NCBI GenBank assembly: GCA_032433595.1
Contig: JASWJB010000124.1
Coordinates: forward strand, 48,514-112,513
Origin: Conoideocrella luteorostrata
Taxonomy: Eukaryota > Ascomycota > Sordariomycetes > Hypocreales > Clavicipitaceae
Length of the DNA: 64,000 bases
Direction of reading: 5' to 3'
Part shown: positions 35,940 to 48,258 of the stretch, one piece after another
Layout: each line of letters begins with the position of its first letter
Position numbering within the stretch: position 1 is the stretch's first letter
Notes under the pieces: model-generated
Database searches by the model: none
What the model saw: only the letters and a program-made list of their open reading frames with translations
Told to the model about the DNA's origin: nothing
Program-made: the position numbers and the translations under genes

Positions 35940-36996
35940 TCATACATCTACGTTCCTCTCTATTTTCTCCCAATCGTCGCTGGTGACAGCCCCCTGCTGG
36001 ACATTGGCAAAAATTGCTTTGACCTCAGGATATTCCCGCAATCCCGAGAACAGGGCATCCAAGCTCTCTACAGATTTCGTAGAGTCGATTGCAACTTTGG
36101 TGTCCTTGTTCGCCGCCCAGATTATATCCGACTCCTCCACCTCGAGCTCGAGTCGTTTCGATAAAGCCTCGGTGATTGCCATTATTTGTGGCGGCTGTGT
36201 CCACACGACAAACCTGCCTTCCAGCAGTTCCTCTACATCTTCTGCTCCATCGAGTTCGATTGCCTCTTCCAACACATCTGACAGGGTCAATTTGCGATCC
36301 TTACTGCTTAGAATGACCCGACCGCGCCTTGAGAAGTAAAATGATGTCGACCCGACGACGCCGCCTGCCTTCTTGACGACGAACTTGAGGTTGTGCAATG
36401 TACGCGTCTTGTTATCAGTTTCAATATCGGTTATAAGGGCTATGTTGGGCGGCATGAGAACTTCGAGCGTCATGGGTTCCAATTTTGCTCCTGTAGCGGA
36501 GCATCCCTGGCCTCGGGCAATGGCTGCTTCGACAAGAGCTTTCGGGACGCTGGCTGCGATTAAAGTCAGTAGCTAGTTTAGTGGTTCTGCACGCTTCGAG
36601 GGAATAGCCTTTGCTGCAGGATACCTTTTGTTGCTGCAGATATAGCGTTCGCTAACTGAGGGTTGAACTTGACGTCGTCACCATACACTACAGACCAGTT
36701 AGGGCCACTGCGAGTAGAAGTCGTAGTGATCTCGTATGATGATACTACTAACTTCGAGAGTACATGGCAATAAGTTTAGTGAATGCGGTCCGCTCTGACA
36801 TCTTCTTCTTGTCGGTGACGGCTTTAATATGCTTGGTCTTGGACCATTTGTTATGGCCAGCAAGTGACATCGGCGTTGTCGTAAATGATCGCAGGCATTG
36901 TTGGCAGATTGGTCGCCGAGCTGCAAGCACATGCACACGCGCGAAGAAGCTTGATGCCGTTGCGGACAGAAAAAGCGAGCTACTGATCGTGGCCAT
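35940..36996 (-). CDS. TACO1/YebC family mitochondrial translation factor
   Basis: In mammals TACO1 activates translation of mitochondrial COX1; YebC proteins help ribosomes through difficult sequences. Exons on the minus strand: 36996-36753, 36687-36625 and 36553-35940, giving 306 residues. The second exon is only 63 bp; its acceptor is preceded by a CTAAC branch site (CCTAACTGG). The N-terminus (ATISSSLFLSATASSFFARV...RSFTTTP) is a mitochondrial presequence. Then come the family motifs AGHNKWSKTKHIKAVTDKKK, YGDDVKFNPQLANAISAA and SVPKALVEAAIARGQG. The C-terminal domain includes FVVKKAGGVVGS and EGRFVVWTQP. Confidence 0.93.
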
Positions 36997-37485
36997 GATG
37001 GGTTCGGTTTGGAAGTCTTTATGCCATACCAGACAATGTATGGCCGCACATGTACTTGCCTAAGCTCCTAATAAGAAGTTCCTCGAATGATGTTCGATGT
37101 TCCCAAGCCCACGGAGACACTGCCGATCAGGGCCACCCCAAATAGCATGGACAGTGCTGATTGGCCAGTGCATAGAACCGATGTGACAGAGTGGAAATGG
37201 AAAGTATGGACTGTTTAGCGACTGACCCTTGAGTGTTGCAGGTGCTAGTATGGCGTCTGTTCGACCAGTTGACCTCCTATCCAGTCCTGAGCAACAGGCT
37301 CTGCATAGCTCCCCACCAGCAGTCGGCCGTGTCCATGATTACATCAAGCTCATTACCCCCACTGCCCACATCAAGCCCCTTACAACGACACACGACATCT
37401 CGACAACTTGTGTGAAACCCCCCCCCCAAGTCGATTGTCACCTGACGGAACAAGAAGAAGCGAATGTCTGCGTGAATTCGTTCTC
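36997..37485. promoter_or_regulatory. Divergent promoter region with overlapping upstream ORF
   Basis: 489 bp between the TACO1-like gene (-) and the HEATR5-like gene (+). An upstream ATG at 37250 opens a frame of 125 codons ending at 37627, overlapping the HEATR5-like start in another frame. A run of nine C at about 37419 lies within it. Confidence 0.5.
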
Positions 37486-40400
37486 ATGTCGTCTAACACG
37501 GAGCCCCAAGCTCCAGACGAGCAGGCGCCCACCGAGGCTTCCCCCCAAGCTTCCGCCAAAGCTTCTTTTCAAGCTCCAGTCGAGACTACCACGACCGCTG
37601 AATCGACAATCGCAACCCCCGAGCTAGAACTCACCAAACTACAAGCTCTGCCTGCCGAACAACAAGAGCTTTTTCTTCTCACTTTCGTATCCGACTTGAA
37701 AAGGCATGTTCTAGGCCTTGGTGCAGACGACTGCAATGCACAGCAGTTCTACTTGAAGAAGGAAATCTTTCAGATCATCAACCTTTCGGCTCCGGCGCCA
37801 TCGCGAGTAATAAGGAACAATTTGGGTAGATGCTTGGCTCACATATTCAGTACAGGAGACCGCAAGCTACTATTCGAGACGATAAATGACTTGGTCGCCA
37901 TTATTTCGGGAAGCAAGGCCAAATCTGATGGCCTGACGCGCTCAAAGCATGCCGCTGTTTCCGGCTTGGGGGATGTCTTTGCCGCTGCTGGTGACAGTGC
38001 TATTGGTCTACATCAGATAGCATGCACCTCCTTGCTCAAGTTGCTCAAGTCCGCATCTAACAATGCCGGTTTGCGTGCAACCGTACTGGGTGTGCTGGCT
38101 AAGATCGTGAACATTGTGGCAGGCGGCATGGATGAAAGCATATCACGAGACATTTGGAAACAAGCGCGAAACTATGCTGCTTCCGATAAGGGCTCTTTAG
38201 TAGTGGTGTCGGCATGCCGTTGCCTGAAGTCTCTCGCGAGGAAAACTTCGTACTTCCGTAATTCTGGAGATCTTGACAAGCTAGAATCTTCGATTTTTAA
38301 AGCCGTCGACACTTCTTCGACCCACGCCCGACATGCTGCAGCGGACTGCTTTGCAGAGGCACTAGTTCAAGGATATTCACCGAGCGGAAGCAATGATGCG
38401 TCCAAGGGCAAGAAGACAAAGCAAAAGCTGAAGCGAGCTTCTACACATCCTGCCATTTCGAACATTAATGATGATGAAGATGAGCTTCCCCCGCGATCTG
38501 CGAGCCCAGCACCGAGCGGGAAGCGCACCCAGGACCTCGCTTTATCTCTCACGGACATGCTCAAAATCCTTGCGAGCCAGTATGTGAAACCAACCGCATC
38601 AAACAAGACCCGCGCCGCAATTGGCGTGTGCTATGGAAAGCTATTCCGTCGACTTGGAGAGCGAATGGTTCAGGCAAAGTACCTACAGATCGTGGAGGCG
38701 TTGTCTATAGATATTTTAGGTCATTCGACCATCAGCAACAATCGTTATCGCCTGTTGATGACTAGACGAATAGTCGACACCATTCTCCATGACATAGTTG
38801 GTCAGGAGATCCTGGGAGAATCCGGACAAATTTCAGCTGCTGAATCATTAGTCAACAATATCTTCAAGAACTATCCACAAGCTCTCACCGAGCGTCCTGA
38901 GCCTCCGAAGCAGACTTTGATAACTGCTCTTCGAGCCGTCGCTTCTCTCATCACATCTCTTGGGTCTGCATCGAATAGATTCGCAGAATCATGCCGAGAC
39001 GGACTGCTTCAGGTTCTCCAGCACCCGAGTTATTCTGTTCAAGTATTTGCATCATATTGCATGAAGACATTTGTCCTGGCCTGCCCTCAACAGCTACTGC
39101 CATGCCTTTCTGTGTGTATGAACAGTCTGACCAGGGAGCTTTCGTTGCTCAGTGGGGGTCGTAACTCTCCACGGCGCTGTCTTGGATTTGCTCACGGACT
39201 TGCAGCCACACTGAGTGCTAGCCCTGCGCGACCTCTTTATGGATCCGTCGACATAAATAGTCGAGTTCTCACCATGGCAACCAACCTGCTCAAGTCAAGT
39301 AGCCAGTCGGAATTGCGAGTTTCCAGTGTCCAGATTCAAGTGGCTTGGATTCTGATCGGAGGCCTGATGTCTCTAGGCCCAAATTTCGTCAAGATTCACC
39401 TTTCCCAACTCTTACTACTTTGGAAGAATGCTCTGCCTAAACCACTTGCCAAGGATAACACGTCGGCCAGGAGTTTCCTTGAAGCATCCTTTTTGACTCA
39501 TGTGCGGGAATGCGCGCTTGGGTCCATTATGTCTTTCCTAGAGTTCAACAGCCGCCTGTTGACAGTTGATGTTTCGAAACGCATTGCGGCAATGCTTCAG
39601 AGTACAGCGGCTTTCTTGAAAACGTTGCCGTCTAAAAAAACCACTGAAGACATCTCCCAAAGATTAACACCAGCTGTCCAGCTGTTTGATCTAGATATGA
39701 TGGTTCAGCGTCGCGTACTCCAGTGTTATATCAAACTCGTCAACTTGAGTCCTGCTGGCGGAAGTGAAGCACTGCTGCAATCCAATCTGTTGACACTTGC
39801 CATTTCTCTTTTCGCTGACCCCGAGAACTATTCGCCCAGTTCGCTGAGCGCATCAATCGCCAATGCCGCAGGTGCATTTGACTCGATCTGGGATGTCGGC
39901 GACAATACTGGCTTTGGCATCACGGGCTTGGTTTCTGGGTTCAACGTGAAGCGACTCCCTGGTCAGCATGAGTCATCCACAGATGGTGACATTGAGGTTT
40001 ATGGCCCAGAAGACTACATTGACAACCTACTAAAGTCACCTGTCTGTGGAAGTCTGGAGCACGACGCATCTATGCTGTACATTGGTAGGGTTGATGATAT
40101 CTTGGTTTTCCCGGATCCACCGGCTACAGAAGTCATCAATAATGCTATTCAACTCTTCGCCTTCGCGTTTCCACTAACGCCAGCGAAGGTCCAAGAGAGC
40201 GTTTTGGAGCAAATCAAGACATTTGTTTCTGCTGGTCTTTTGCAGCGGGATCCGGGACGTAAAGCTGCCATCAATGTCAACGTTGCCCTTGCAATCCTTT
40301 CGAGCATGAAAGTAGCGGTAAAAGAGACCCGATCACCTTCGGGTAGTGTCTCGAATCTGGCGGTTGAGCATCTACTGCAGGATATAGTGCGAGACTTCGT

Positions 40401-43400
40401 CCTAGATCAGGATCAATACGTGCGAAGCTTGGGATATGCTTCAGTGGCCCGGCTGTGTAACGTCTACGGCAATGCTTTCACCAACCAGGAGATCAAATAT
40501 CTTGTTGACACTATTGTAGGCAATCGCGAGCCGAGCGCCAGAGCAGGGTGTGCTATGGCTCTAGGTGCCATTCAAACCAAAGTCGGAGGAATGGCTGCTG
40601 GGTATCATCTAAAGACCATTTTAGGTATACTCATGTCTTTATGCAACGATCCTCACCCCGTTGTTCATTACTGGGCCCTTGAGGCTCTCTCATTAGCTTC
40701 CGACGCCGCTGGACTCAGCTTTGCAGGCTACGTTCCCAGTTCGCTCGGAATGCTAGCTCAGCTATACGTGTCTGAAACCCATCATACTGAAATTTCATCT
40801 GCCATTTCCATGAATCTAGAAATGGAACTCTCGACAGCCGCAGCCATCGCAAAATGTGTTGATTCGCTGGTTAATGTGCTGGGCCCGGACCTCCAAGATG
40901 CAAATAAGTCGAGAGATCTGATATTCACGCTGGTCAATCAATTTCAAGATGAAGATGAAGTTTTGGTCGAAAAAGCTGCGCTTGCCTGTCTAGAGCACCT
41001 ATCTCTTTATGCCCCCGGTCAAATGCGCTTTACCGAGTATGTGAATCTGCTCCAAAAGTATTTAAGGTCAAACAACGCAACTTTACGAGATGTAGCTGTA
41101 GATGGTTTACACAACATAATGAAGCGAGAACCGAAAGATGTCCTCAGAGAAGCCGAAGAGGGATTCGAAGAACAGCTTTGGCTGGTACTCGACACCGTGC
41201 CCAATCATGATGGAATCAAAAACATTGTGCGAAATTGGATGTATCAATCATGCCTTAATGAGACAACGCAATGGTTGCAGCGATTCCAGGAAGTCTTAAA
41301 AATGACGAGAGCGAAATCTGAAGAGCAGGTTGAGGTACGGATGACCGGTGGACTTCCCGATCTACAAGACGAAGAGGTGGCCGGTTTCGCAGCTGTTACT
41401 CCAGGCGCCAAGGAGAGTAAAGAAAATTCTGAGCCGTCCGAAGCCGAACAGTTGAGATGGCAAGTAAGAACATTCGCTTTCAGTTGCATCAGCGATATAT
41501 TCGCCGTTGTTGCCAAAGACGTTGCTGCCAATGGAGAATCGGAGGCGCAAATGGCTTTGCAGAACAAGGTTGCAGATGTCGTCCGTATGGCTTTCTCGGC
41601 ATCCACATCTAATGTCTTGGAACTGCGGATCTGGGGACTGAAAATAATCGGTGCTGTTCTTAAGATGTTTGGCAAGACTCCCGATCCAGACTTCGAGGAG
41701 GCCATGCTTTTGGAACAGTACCAAGCTCAGATCAGCTCAGCGTTGACACCTGCTTTTGCTGTCGACTCATCGCCAGAGCTGGCTTCCGAGGCTGTCAATG
41801 TTTGTGCAAGCTTCGTATCAATAGGAATTGTAACCGACGTTGATAGAATGGGACGCATTCTGAAGACTCTCGTCACTGCTTTAGAAAACTTTTCCAATGA
41901 TAATGAGAACGCGGGTATCGGGGAACTAAAGGGGCTAAGCAGCAATGCTCAGGTGATGGTTAAAATATCGGTCTTCTCCGCTTGGGCAGAACTTCAGGTA
42001 GCGAGCACCGAGCAAATTTATCTGATGGATGTATTAAAACCTCACATCGGAACGCTTACCCCCCTTTGGTTGGAGTCACTTCGAGAGTTCGCCCGACTTC
42101 GTTTCGAACCAGATATATCCATGACGTTAGGGCCGCCATCCCTTTCTGGCAGTCTTGACACCATCTACGCCGCACTGAACCGAGAGACTCTGCTTCGATT
42201 TTATCAGGATTCATGGCTTAAACTCGTCGACGCCATCGCGAGCCTTATTGAACAGGACAGCGAGTTCGTATTTGATGCGCTAGACGGTAAAGGGTCTCGG
42301 GAAGGGGCACCGAATGGGAATAGCAAAGGCCCTGCAATCAATTACAGAGACGAGCCTGTGGCTTTCTTTTTCGTGCTCTTTGGACTGGCTTTTGAGGCCC
42401 TCGCTATACGCCCAGGCCAATCGGACTCGCTTGCAACAAGAGAGCAGGCGCTGGATATTCTTCAGGCCCTGAAGAAGATTCTCCATCCAAGTGTCTCCGG
42501 TCACGCTATATACAGACCCGACGTATTTGCTGAAACAATGGACTTGCTTGACCGCCTGGTTCTTACTGATGGACTAGACATCCAGAGCGTCATCGTTGAC
42601 ATTGCTCGGGCTCTTTGCGTCACGCACCCTTCCGCCAGTAGGCAGTCTGAAAGCGAAGGAGATTTATCCGAGGACATTGATCAACTATTTGAACTGACAC
42701 GCATCATTGTGCTCGTCTTGTCAGGTCTGCTTCCTAATCTGTCGGAGGGCAATCAGCCTGTCCGGCACCAGATGAACGAAGAAGCCATAATACTCATTCG
42801 AAATTCGCTAGATGCCCTTGTTGATGCCGCAGATGTGTTCCCATCAATCATCAAGACGGACCTTCATGCATGCATCATCCACATTTTTGCCACCATTCTA
42901 GCTACTCCTGTCTGTCAGGAACTAGTTGTCCCTCAGTCACTAGCCATCATGAAGCGATTTGTTGCCAGCGTTTCCGTATCGTCAAGCAATGGCACAGACG
43001 ACGGATTGCCTCCTCAGGCTCAAATCCAAGGCTGCCTGCGTCGTTTCTTGTCGATTTACCTTGATGGACAGAAGCGTGAGGATCCGACGTCCTTGGCGCG
43101 TGTAAAGAATTGTCTTTTGGCAACAACAATCCTTTTCACTAGCGGCAAGAACCAACTGTCTGCAGACCACCCATTAGTCGCGCGTTACCTCGAAGAGGTT
43201 TTTGACTGCCTCACGGATCGAATGGTAAGGAAGAGACACTTCTGTGGACCCTGGGACAAGAAAACTCTGTCATACTAACATCGTTGTAGACTGCCAAGAT
43301 TGCTGCCAGTTGCACCCGGTCCCTGCTTCTTCAGTCAACCACCACATCTGCAGACCTGAGCATTGCTCGCTACCTTTTCCCCAGACTGGTAGCATTCGTC

Positions 43401-43772
43401 ACCAATGCAGAGCCCGAGGACCCCGAGCGGGCCCGTTCCCTCGTAGCTCACACCCTATGTCTCTATGTCGGAACGATACCCGAGAGCCGTGTTCCCGCGG
43501 CCATGGGGCTCGTCATACCAACGTTAATGACACGTGCAGCCGTAGAAGGCGAAGAGCTGTATCAAGAGACAAGCGCAAGACTCCTGGAGGTTGCAGCCAC
43601 AGATCAGGCGGCCTTTAGAGCAACGGTGGGGGCCATGAATAGCGGTCAACGAACCTTTCTGGAGGAAGTCATTCGCTCCGGACAACAAGCAGGCAACCAG
43701 GCGAACACCACCTCAACGGATGAGTCTGGTCAGCCTAGTATCACCCTGAAGATGGACTTTGGCGGCTCGTAG
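37486..43772 (+). CDS. laa1: HEATR5/Laa1-like HEAT-repeat trafficking protein
   Basis: Laa1 (yeast) and HEATR5A/B (animals) bind clathrin adaptor AP-1 and act in trafficking between the trans-Golgi network and endosomes. Two exons, 37486-43224 and 43290-43772, with a 65-bp intron whose branch site is CTAAC, give 2,073 residues, the expected size for the family. The N-terminus is low-complexity (Ala, Pro, Glu). From about residue 50 the protein is continuous alpha-helical HEAT repeats. Recognisable conserved stretches include RVIRNNLGRCLAHIFSTGDR, TRAAIGVCYGKLFRRLGERM, RCLGFAHGLAATLSASP and GYASVARLCNVYGN. The second exon carries the typical end, SLVAHTLCLYVG... to ITLKMDFGGS. ATG 37486 is the first in frame. 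Confidence 0.93.
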
Positions 43773-44731
43773 CACAACAGCACAAACGGCGAATGGGCAT
43801 TGAAACGCCACTGGGAGGTACAGCATGTACCTGGCCGGTAAGGCGTTTTTTTTTCTTTCCCCTTCCCTTTCTTTCTTTCCTTGTGGGCTGATGGCGGAGA
43901 CCTTTGTGCCGTGGACACATGTGAGAGAGTGTTGCACAATGACGGTGGCCGATACTCGGGGTGAATGCATCACAGCTGCGGGTCATTTATTGGTGGTCGC
44001 ACAGCATGTCTTGTTCAACACGCCAGTGGTTGATATCTCACCGTATGTAGCAGTGGCACGTGGAAAGGCGGTGGACCGATGAAATAAAGAAAGACAACAG
44101 TGGTTAAAGAGCCTAAGCCAGCGATACTGAAGTATTTTAGTATCTTGAGATAAGGGCTGTCATATCCAAGTAACGTAGACATGAAATAGCAAACGAACAA
44201 TATGCAACACCAGCGCGGTTGACCAGGATGGTTGATTTACGATCAGCCAGGTTTCATAATGTGCACTCGAAGAGTTTTTTGATTTTGGTTCCAACAGCAC
44301 AGCCCTCGTCCCCCAGTCTCTACCCTTACCGTCAAACTCAGTGGTCATGGTAGGCAAATCAACTTCCCCATAGAGCCTTAATATTCTCCCGCTGCCCTCA
44401 GTGCCTGTGTGCTCGTCAAGGTTAGTGCCGCGACGGCATACACTTGAAGACGAACTGAGAAATACTGAGGTGGTTATTTCATAAGGAAACACCGGGCCTG
44501 GTCACGCCTCGATTATATCTCTCTTACTCTGTTTTTAAGTTTTATTTTTTGTACACTGCCTAAATCCAAGCCTCGGAGGCTTGCTAATGCGTCAATTCCA
44601 AACCGCACACAAACAATAAAGAGATCAAGAAGACAAACTGTGCTGCTATTTATCATCGCTTGAGGTTCGCAGAGATGTTAAGATGACTTCCCATGGTTTG
44701 TGAGTGATCATTTATAGCCCATCTAGGAGTT
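43773..44731. other. Convergent intergenic region
   Basis: 3' flanks of the HEATR5-like (+) and two-RRM (-) genes, with a TTTC-rich stretch at about 43848-43880. No gene supported. Confidence 0.6.
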
Positions 44732-46536
44732 CTACTTGGTCATTCGAGTGGACGATCCGTGAGCAATCACGGGCGGGGAGAGTTTGCTGGCTTCTTGCTT
44801 GGGGTTTTCGTCTCGACTCCGGCGGCCAAGAGACTCGGGGAGTGGATTTGAATTGAGGTGACTGTATCTGAGTTGCCTCACGTCGTCTCTTTGCAGCGGC
44901 CGATCCAGAGTGGTCTGTCTCGGTCGTAATCCCGGCTGTTCCTTCGACTGCTCACGCCGGTGGCGTCTTGGCGCCGTTGCCTCTCTGGAAGGCTTGTATC
45001 GATGTGCGTCTGTAACGCCCTCCTTCGTTAATCGAGATGATACCACTCGTCCCTGGAATAGCTTCTGGTTTAGCATTCGGACCGTCGCTTCGGCTGCAGC
45101 CGTGTTTGCCATTGTAATGTAGGCATGGCCACGAATTTGACTGTTATTCTCCTTGAGAGGAATGCTTATCCCGATAATAGCAGCCGCATGCTCCCCGATT
45201 TGTTGCCGAATCCAGTTTTGAATGTCACTCAATTTCGCTTTTTGTTGTATGGATGTGACGACGACTTTACGACGTTGCTGGGTCGTGTACCCCGGCCGCT
45301 GCTGCTTCTCACAGGAGGATGGACCCTTGGGGGGGTCCCAACTCGCTGTCCCAGTGGCATTTTGGTGCGGGAGGGACGTGGGAAACCGGTGTGAGGTAGG
45401 AACTCGAGGTCCCGCCGATTGGGATGCAGTCGACTGCGAACCTCCATGCTGGGGGCTCCCTCCCCCAACCCAACCTACTGGCATTGCAGATGGCGGGCAG
45501 TAGTTCAAGCTAGGTGAATAGGTAAGCACACGGTTCCTGACAGGGGGAGGCGAATTGTAAGTTTCCAGCCTCGCAGGGTAACCGTTCGAGGATGGTATTC
45601 CGCCGTATGCTCGGTTCATCGCGGGTACTACTTGGACGTCTGGACAGCTGAGTGATGCAGGAATACGGCTTAAATGGCCATGTGGGCTAAGCTGTATGTG
45701 GGATCAAAAAGTATTGTTAGTGGAAGTGGAAGAACGTGGTTTAGTAGAAGGCAGACCTGCGAATGTTTGACAAGGTTGCTCATACAGGACTGGTGAACGA
45801 TGCAGCAGCACTCTGAGACAGTGGCAGCATGACATCGGGACTGCGAGATGAAGAGGTTGTAGCAACCGCTGCTGCTGGTTCCCGTCCGCCACGGGTGCTG
45901 TGTGGAACGGCTCCCGAGCCGACATATTCTTTGATCATGATGGCGTTGGTTCGGTTCTTGTCGGATGCCAAGAGTGCCCGGTCGCGAAAATACTCCCCCT
46001 CCAGACGGGCTAGAAGACATATCATCTTTGGATTAGTGTACCATCCTGAAGACATGTTGGTGCAAATGCTGAGTCATATACAGCCGACAGACGGCACGCA
46101 AGAACCAAGCAAAATGACGGGACTTACCACATGCTTTGTTGAAGTTTTCTCTCCCGTAGAGGCGGATCCAGCCAGACGTGCTGGGCTGAAAGAGTTCGAC
46201 ATGGTCAACCTGGCAGGCAAGACGAAGCCAATCTTTCAAGTCCTGCCATGATGTACCAAACGGCAACTGTCAAGTGTAAAAATGGTGTTAGGTTCGGAAA
46301 GCCCCCACGTGGCTCAGATATGAAAGGAAAGTTTGTGTGTGCCGACATGTTAGGAGAGACAAAATAAAGCGCAGGAGGAGAAGAAGAAGAAGAAGAAAAA
46401 GAAGATAGACAAGACAAAGGAAACGTCGACGTTGGCCACGAACGTTGCATATGGGTATATAGTAAATCCCGGTCTTGTTTCCCGCCTCGACATCCACCAT
46501 TGTCACTTCCCTGTCGTTGCCGCCTTGGCTAGACAT
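44732..46536 (-). CDS. RNA-binding protein with two RRM-like domains
   Basis: Presumed RNA binding; the biological role is unknown to me. Exons on the minus strand: 46536-46444, 46266-46128, 46009-45786 and 45691-44732, giving 471 residues. The phases agree across a 177-bp, a 118-bp and a 94-bp intron. The first RRM is split by two introns and reads GIYYIPICN + LPFGTSWQDLKDWLRLAC...GWIRLYGRENFNKAC + ARLEGEYFRDRALLA. A long Ser/Pro/Gln-rich linker follows. The second RRM-like domain is RRKVVVTSIQQ...IGISIPLKENNSQIRGHAYITM...AEATVRMLNQKLFQGRVVSSRL. An Arg-rich tail ends the protein. Intron 1 holds a TTC/CTT tract (46379-46404). The first donor is GTTCGT, a weak site, so the first junction is the least certain. 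Confidence 0.8.
46379..46404. repeat. GAA microsatellite in an intron
   Basis: GAAGAAGAAGAAGAA-type tract. On the coding (minus) strand it is a pyrimidine tract inside intron 1 of the two-RRM gene. Confidence 0.7.
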
Positions 46537-48258
46537 GGTCTCCAAGCGTACGTAGTTATGTGTTGGCCACGGAGCGATAAAATAGTGCGCAACAGCTAAA
46601 CTTAACTTGGAATCGGCAAATTATACGAGCTCGGCTGGGGAAAATTGCTTCGACACGAAGCGTAAAGAGGGACCTTGGCAAAATTGCTTCTGTGACAATC
46701 GGAACTGAGAGTGCTAACTATATGGCGGTGTCAGAGGTCCAGTCGAAGAGGTTGTCAGTGTGATACAGTATTGTCCCAAATTTGGAAGAACAGTTTGCGA
46801 TGATGAAAATTTTGAAGGTGGCACGAGAAAGAAACCGCTAGAGAGAACAAGGCCAAGAAAAGCAGGTAGTTGCTTGATGGCAACGATGAGAGCCAGCATG
46901 TCAATAGTTTCAAAAGGACGTTGTTATATAATATATTCAAGCCTCTCCTCATTTACTAGCAAACAAACCGGGGAAGAACAAGGACAGGGGGAGGAGCAGA
47001 GCATTGGAAACGGCCATGCTTGCCGTAACAGTAAACCAAACCGACCGGTCAAGACGAGGTAACATGGGCTGACCAACAAGAGCATGAGATATTTTTGAAT
47101 CGTTACTCAAACAGTCAAGGTTGAGACCGGGAAAACATGATCCTGACATGCACTCTTCCGCTAACCCCCCAACACCAAAATTGGCTGGCATGCTCGCTCC
47201 ATACCGATGATCGGACGGGCCTGGCATATACGAAGTACTCCGTACGGAGCTGCTCTGTCGTTTTCTGAAGATGTGAAAAAAGAAATATGGACAACCTTCC
47301 GGCAAAGTCCACCGGCTGGTGGCTGACTGATTGCCAGGGCCGCCTGTCGCTGAGTGGTGGTCTTGTGCAGTAACTACAAGTATTGCACACACATATGCAC
47401 ATGCAGGCTGGCAGCCGGCAAACTGAGTACGGCGAGAGGAGACGGATTGAAATTCATCCCATACACCCTAAGTTTACCCTTGCCTTGCCTTGTCTGCCTT
47501 GCCCGCTCTCTTCTTCCACCTGTCGTGGCGGCTATCGGGCTTTTTCTTTCCAGAATTGTCTTATCTCGGGGCCACAGCTGCCACAAATGAAACATCTGGC
47601 TTGATTGTCTAAATCCAAAACCTAGATTTCTTGCTCTGAGTAATTGATGGCAAGGACGGTTCTCTCCTATGGGACTGACTTCCCCTTTGCCGGCCAGGTG
47701 AACTGCCGTGACATGTCACTTTGGATGATGGCAAAATTGGGGTTAGCAGTACGGGCGGGATGAGCCGCCGAAAAACGTCGGTGAAAAAAAGACGGGGTTT
47801 CGTGCAGGACGAGAACGCAGCCCTTTCCAGCTTTTATCACTACCCGGTACAGAGTACATTCGCGAAATCCTAAGCCATCAAGAGCGTGCATCCTTTCGTC
47901 GCCCAGATGTGCCACACTGGCCAACCGGCATGGCAAGCCGTGAGGAAAGAGAGAACATGGGAACGTTTGTATTGTGTTATAAGTCAAAGCATCTCTGCCC
48001 CCATACTCCGTACACCGTGTGCGTAGTACAGAACGCCACGCCACACTAGGGCTATGCATGGATGGACAAGGGCCAATCCCCAACTGCAAGTCGCGAAGTC
48101 ATTGATCCTGTCGATGCTTGCTGATTGTAGGACTACTCTTTTGGCCTCCTGGTTCGCCTGCCTGAGCATGTACTCTATTGTACAATGGAATATGTGTGAG
48201 CAAACCCTCATGGATGAAGTTTCAGCATTAATGGTTCTGGTTTGCCACTGTTCAACGT
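46537..48258. other. Intergenic region
   Basis: Upstream region of the two-RRM gene and 3' flank of the WRAP73-like gene. Heptad motifs lie at 47234-47250 (GTACTCCGTACGGAG, a full palindrome) and about 48003. No gene supported. Confidence 0.55.

Noticed and set aside
41244..41724. 153- and 120-codon frames antisense to the HEATR5-like gene
   Set aside because: Shadows of a well-supported coding exon.
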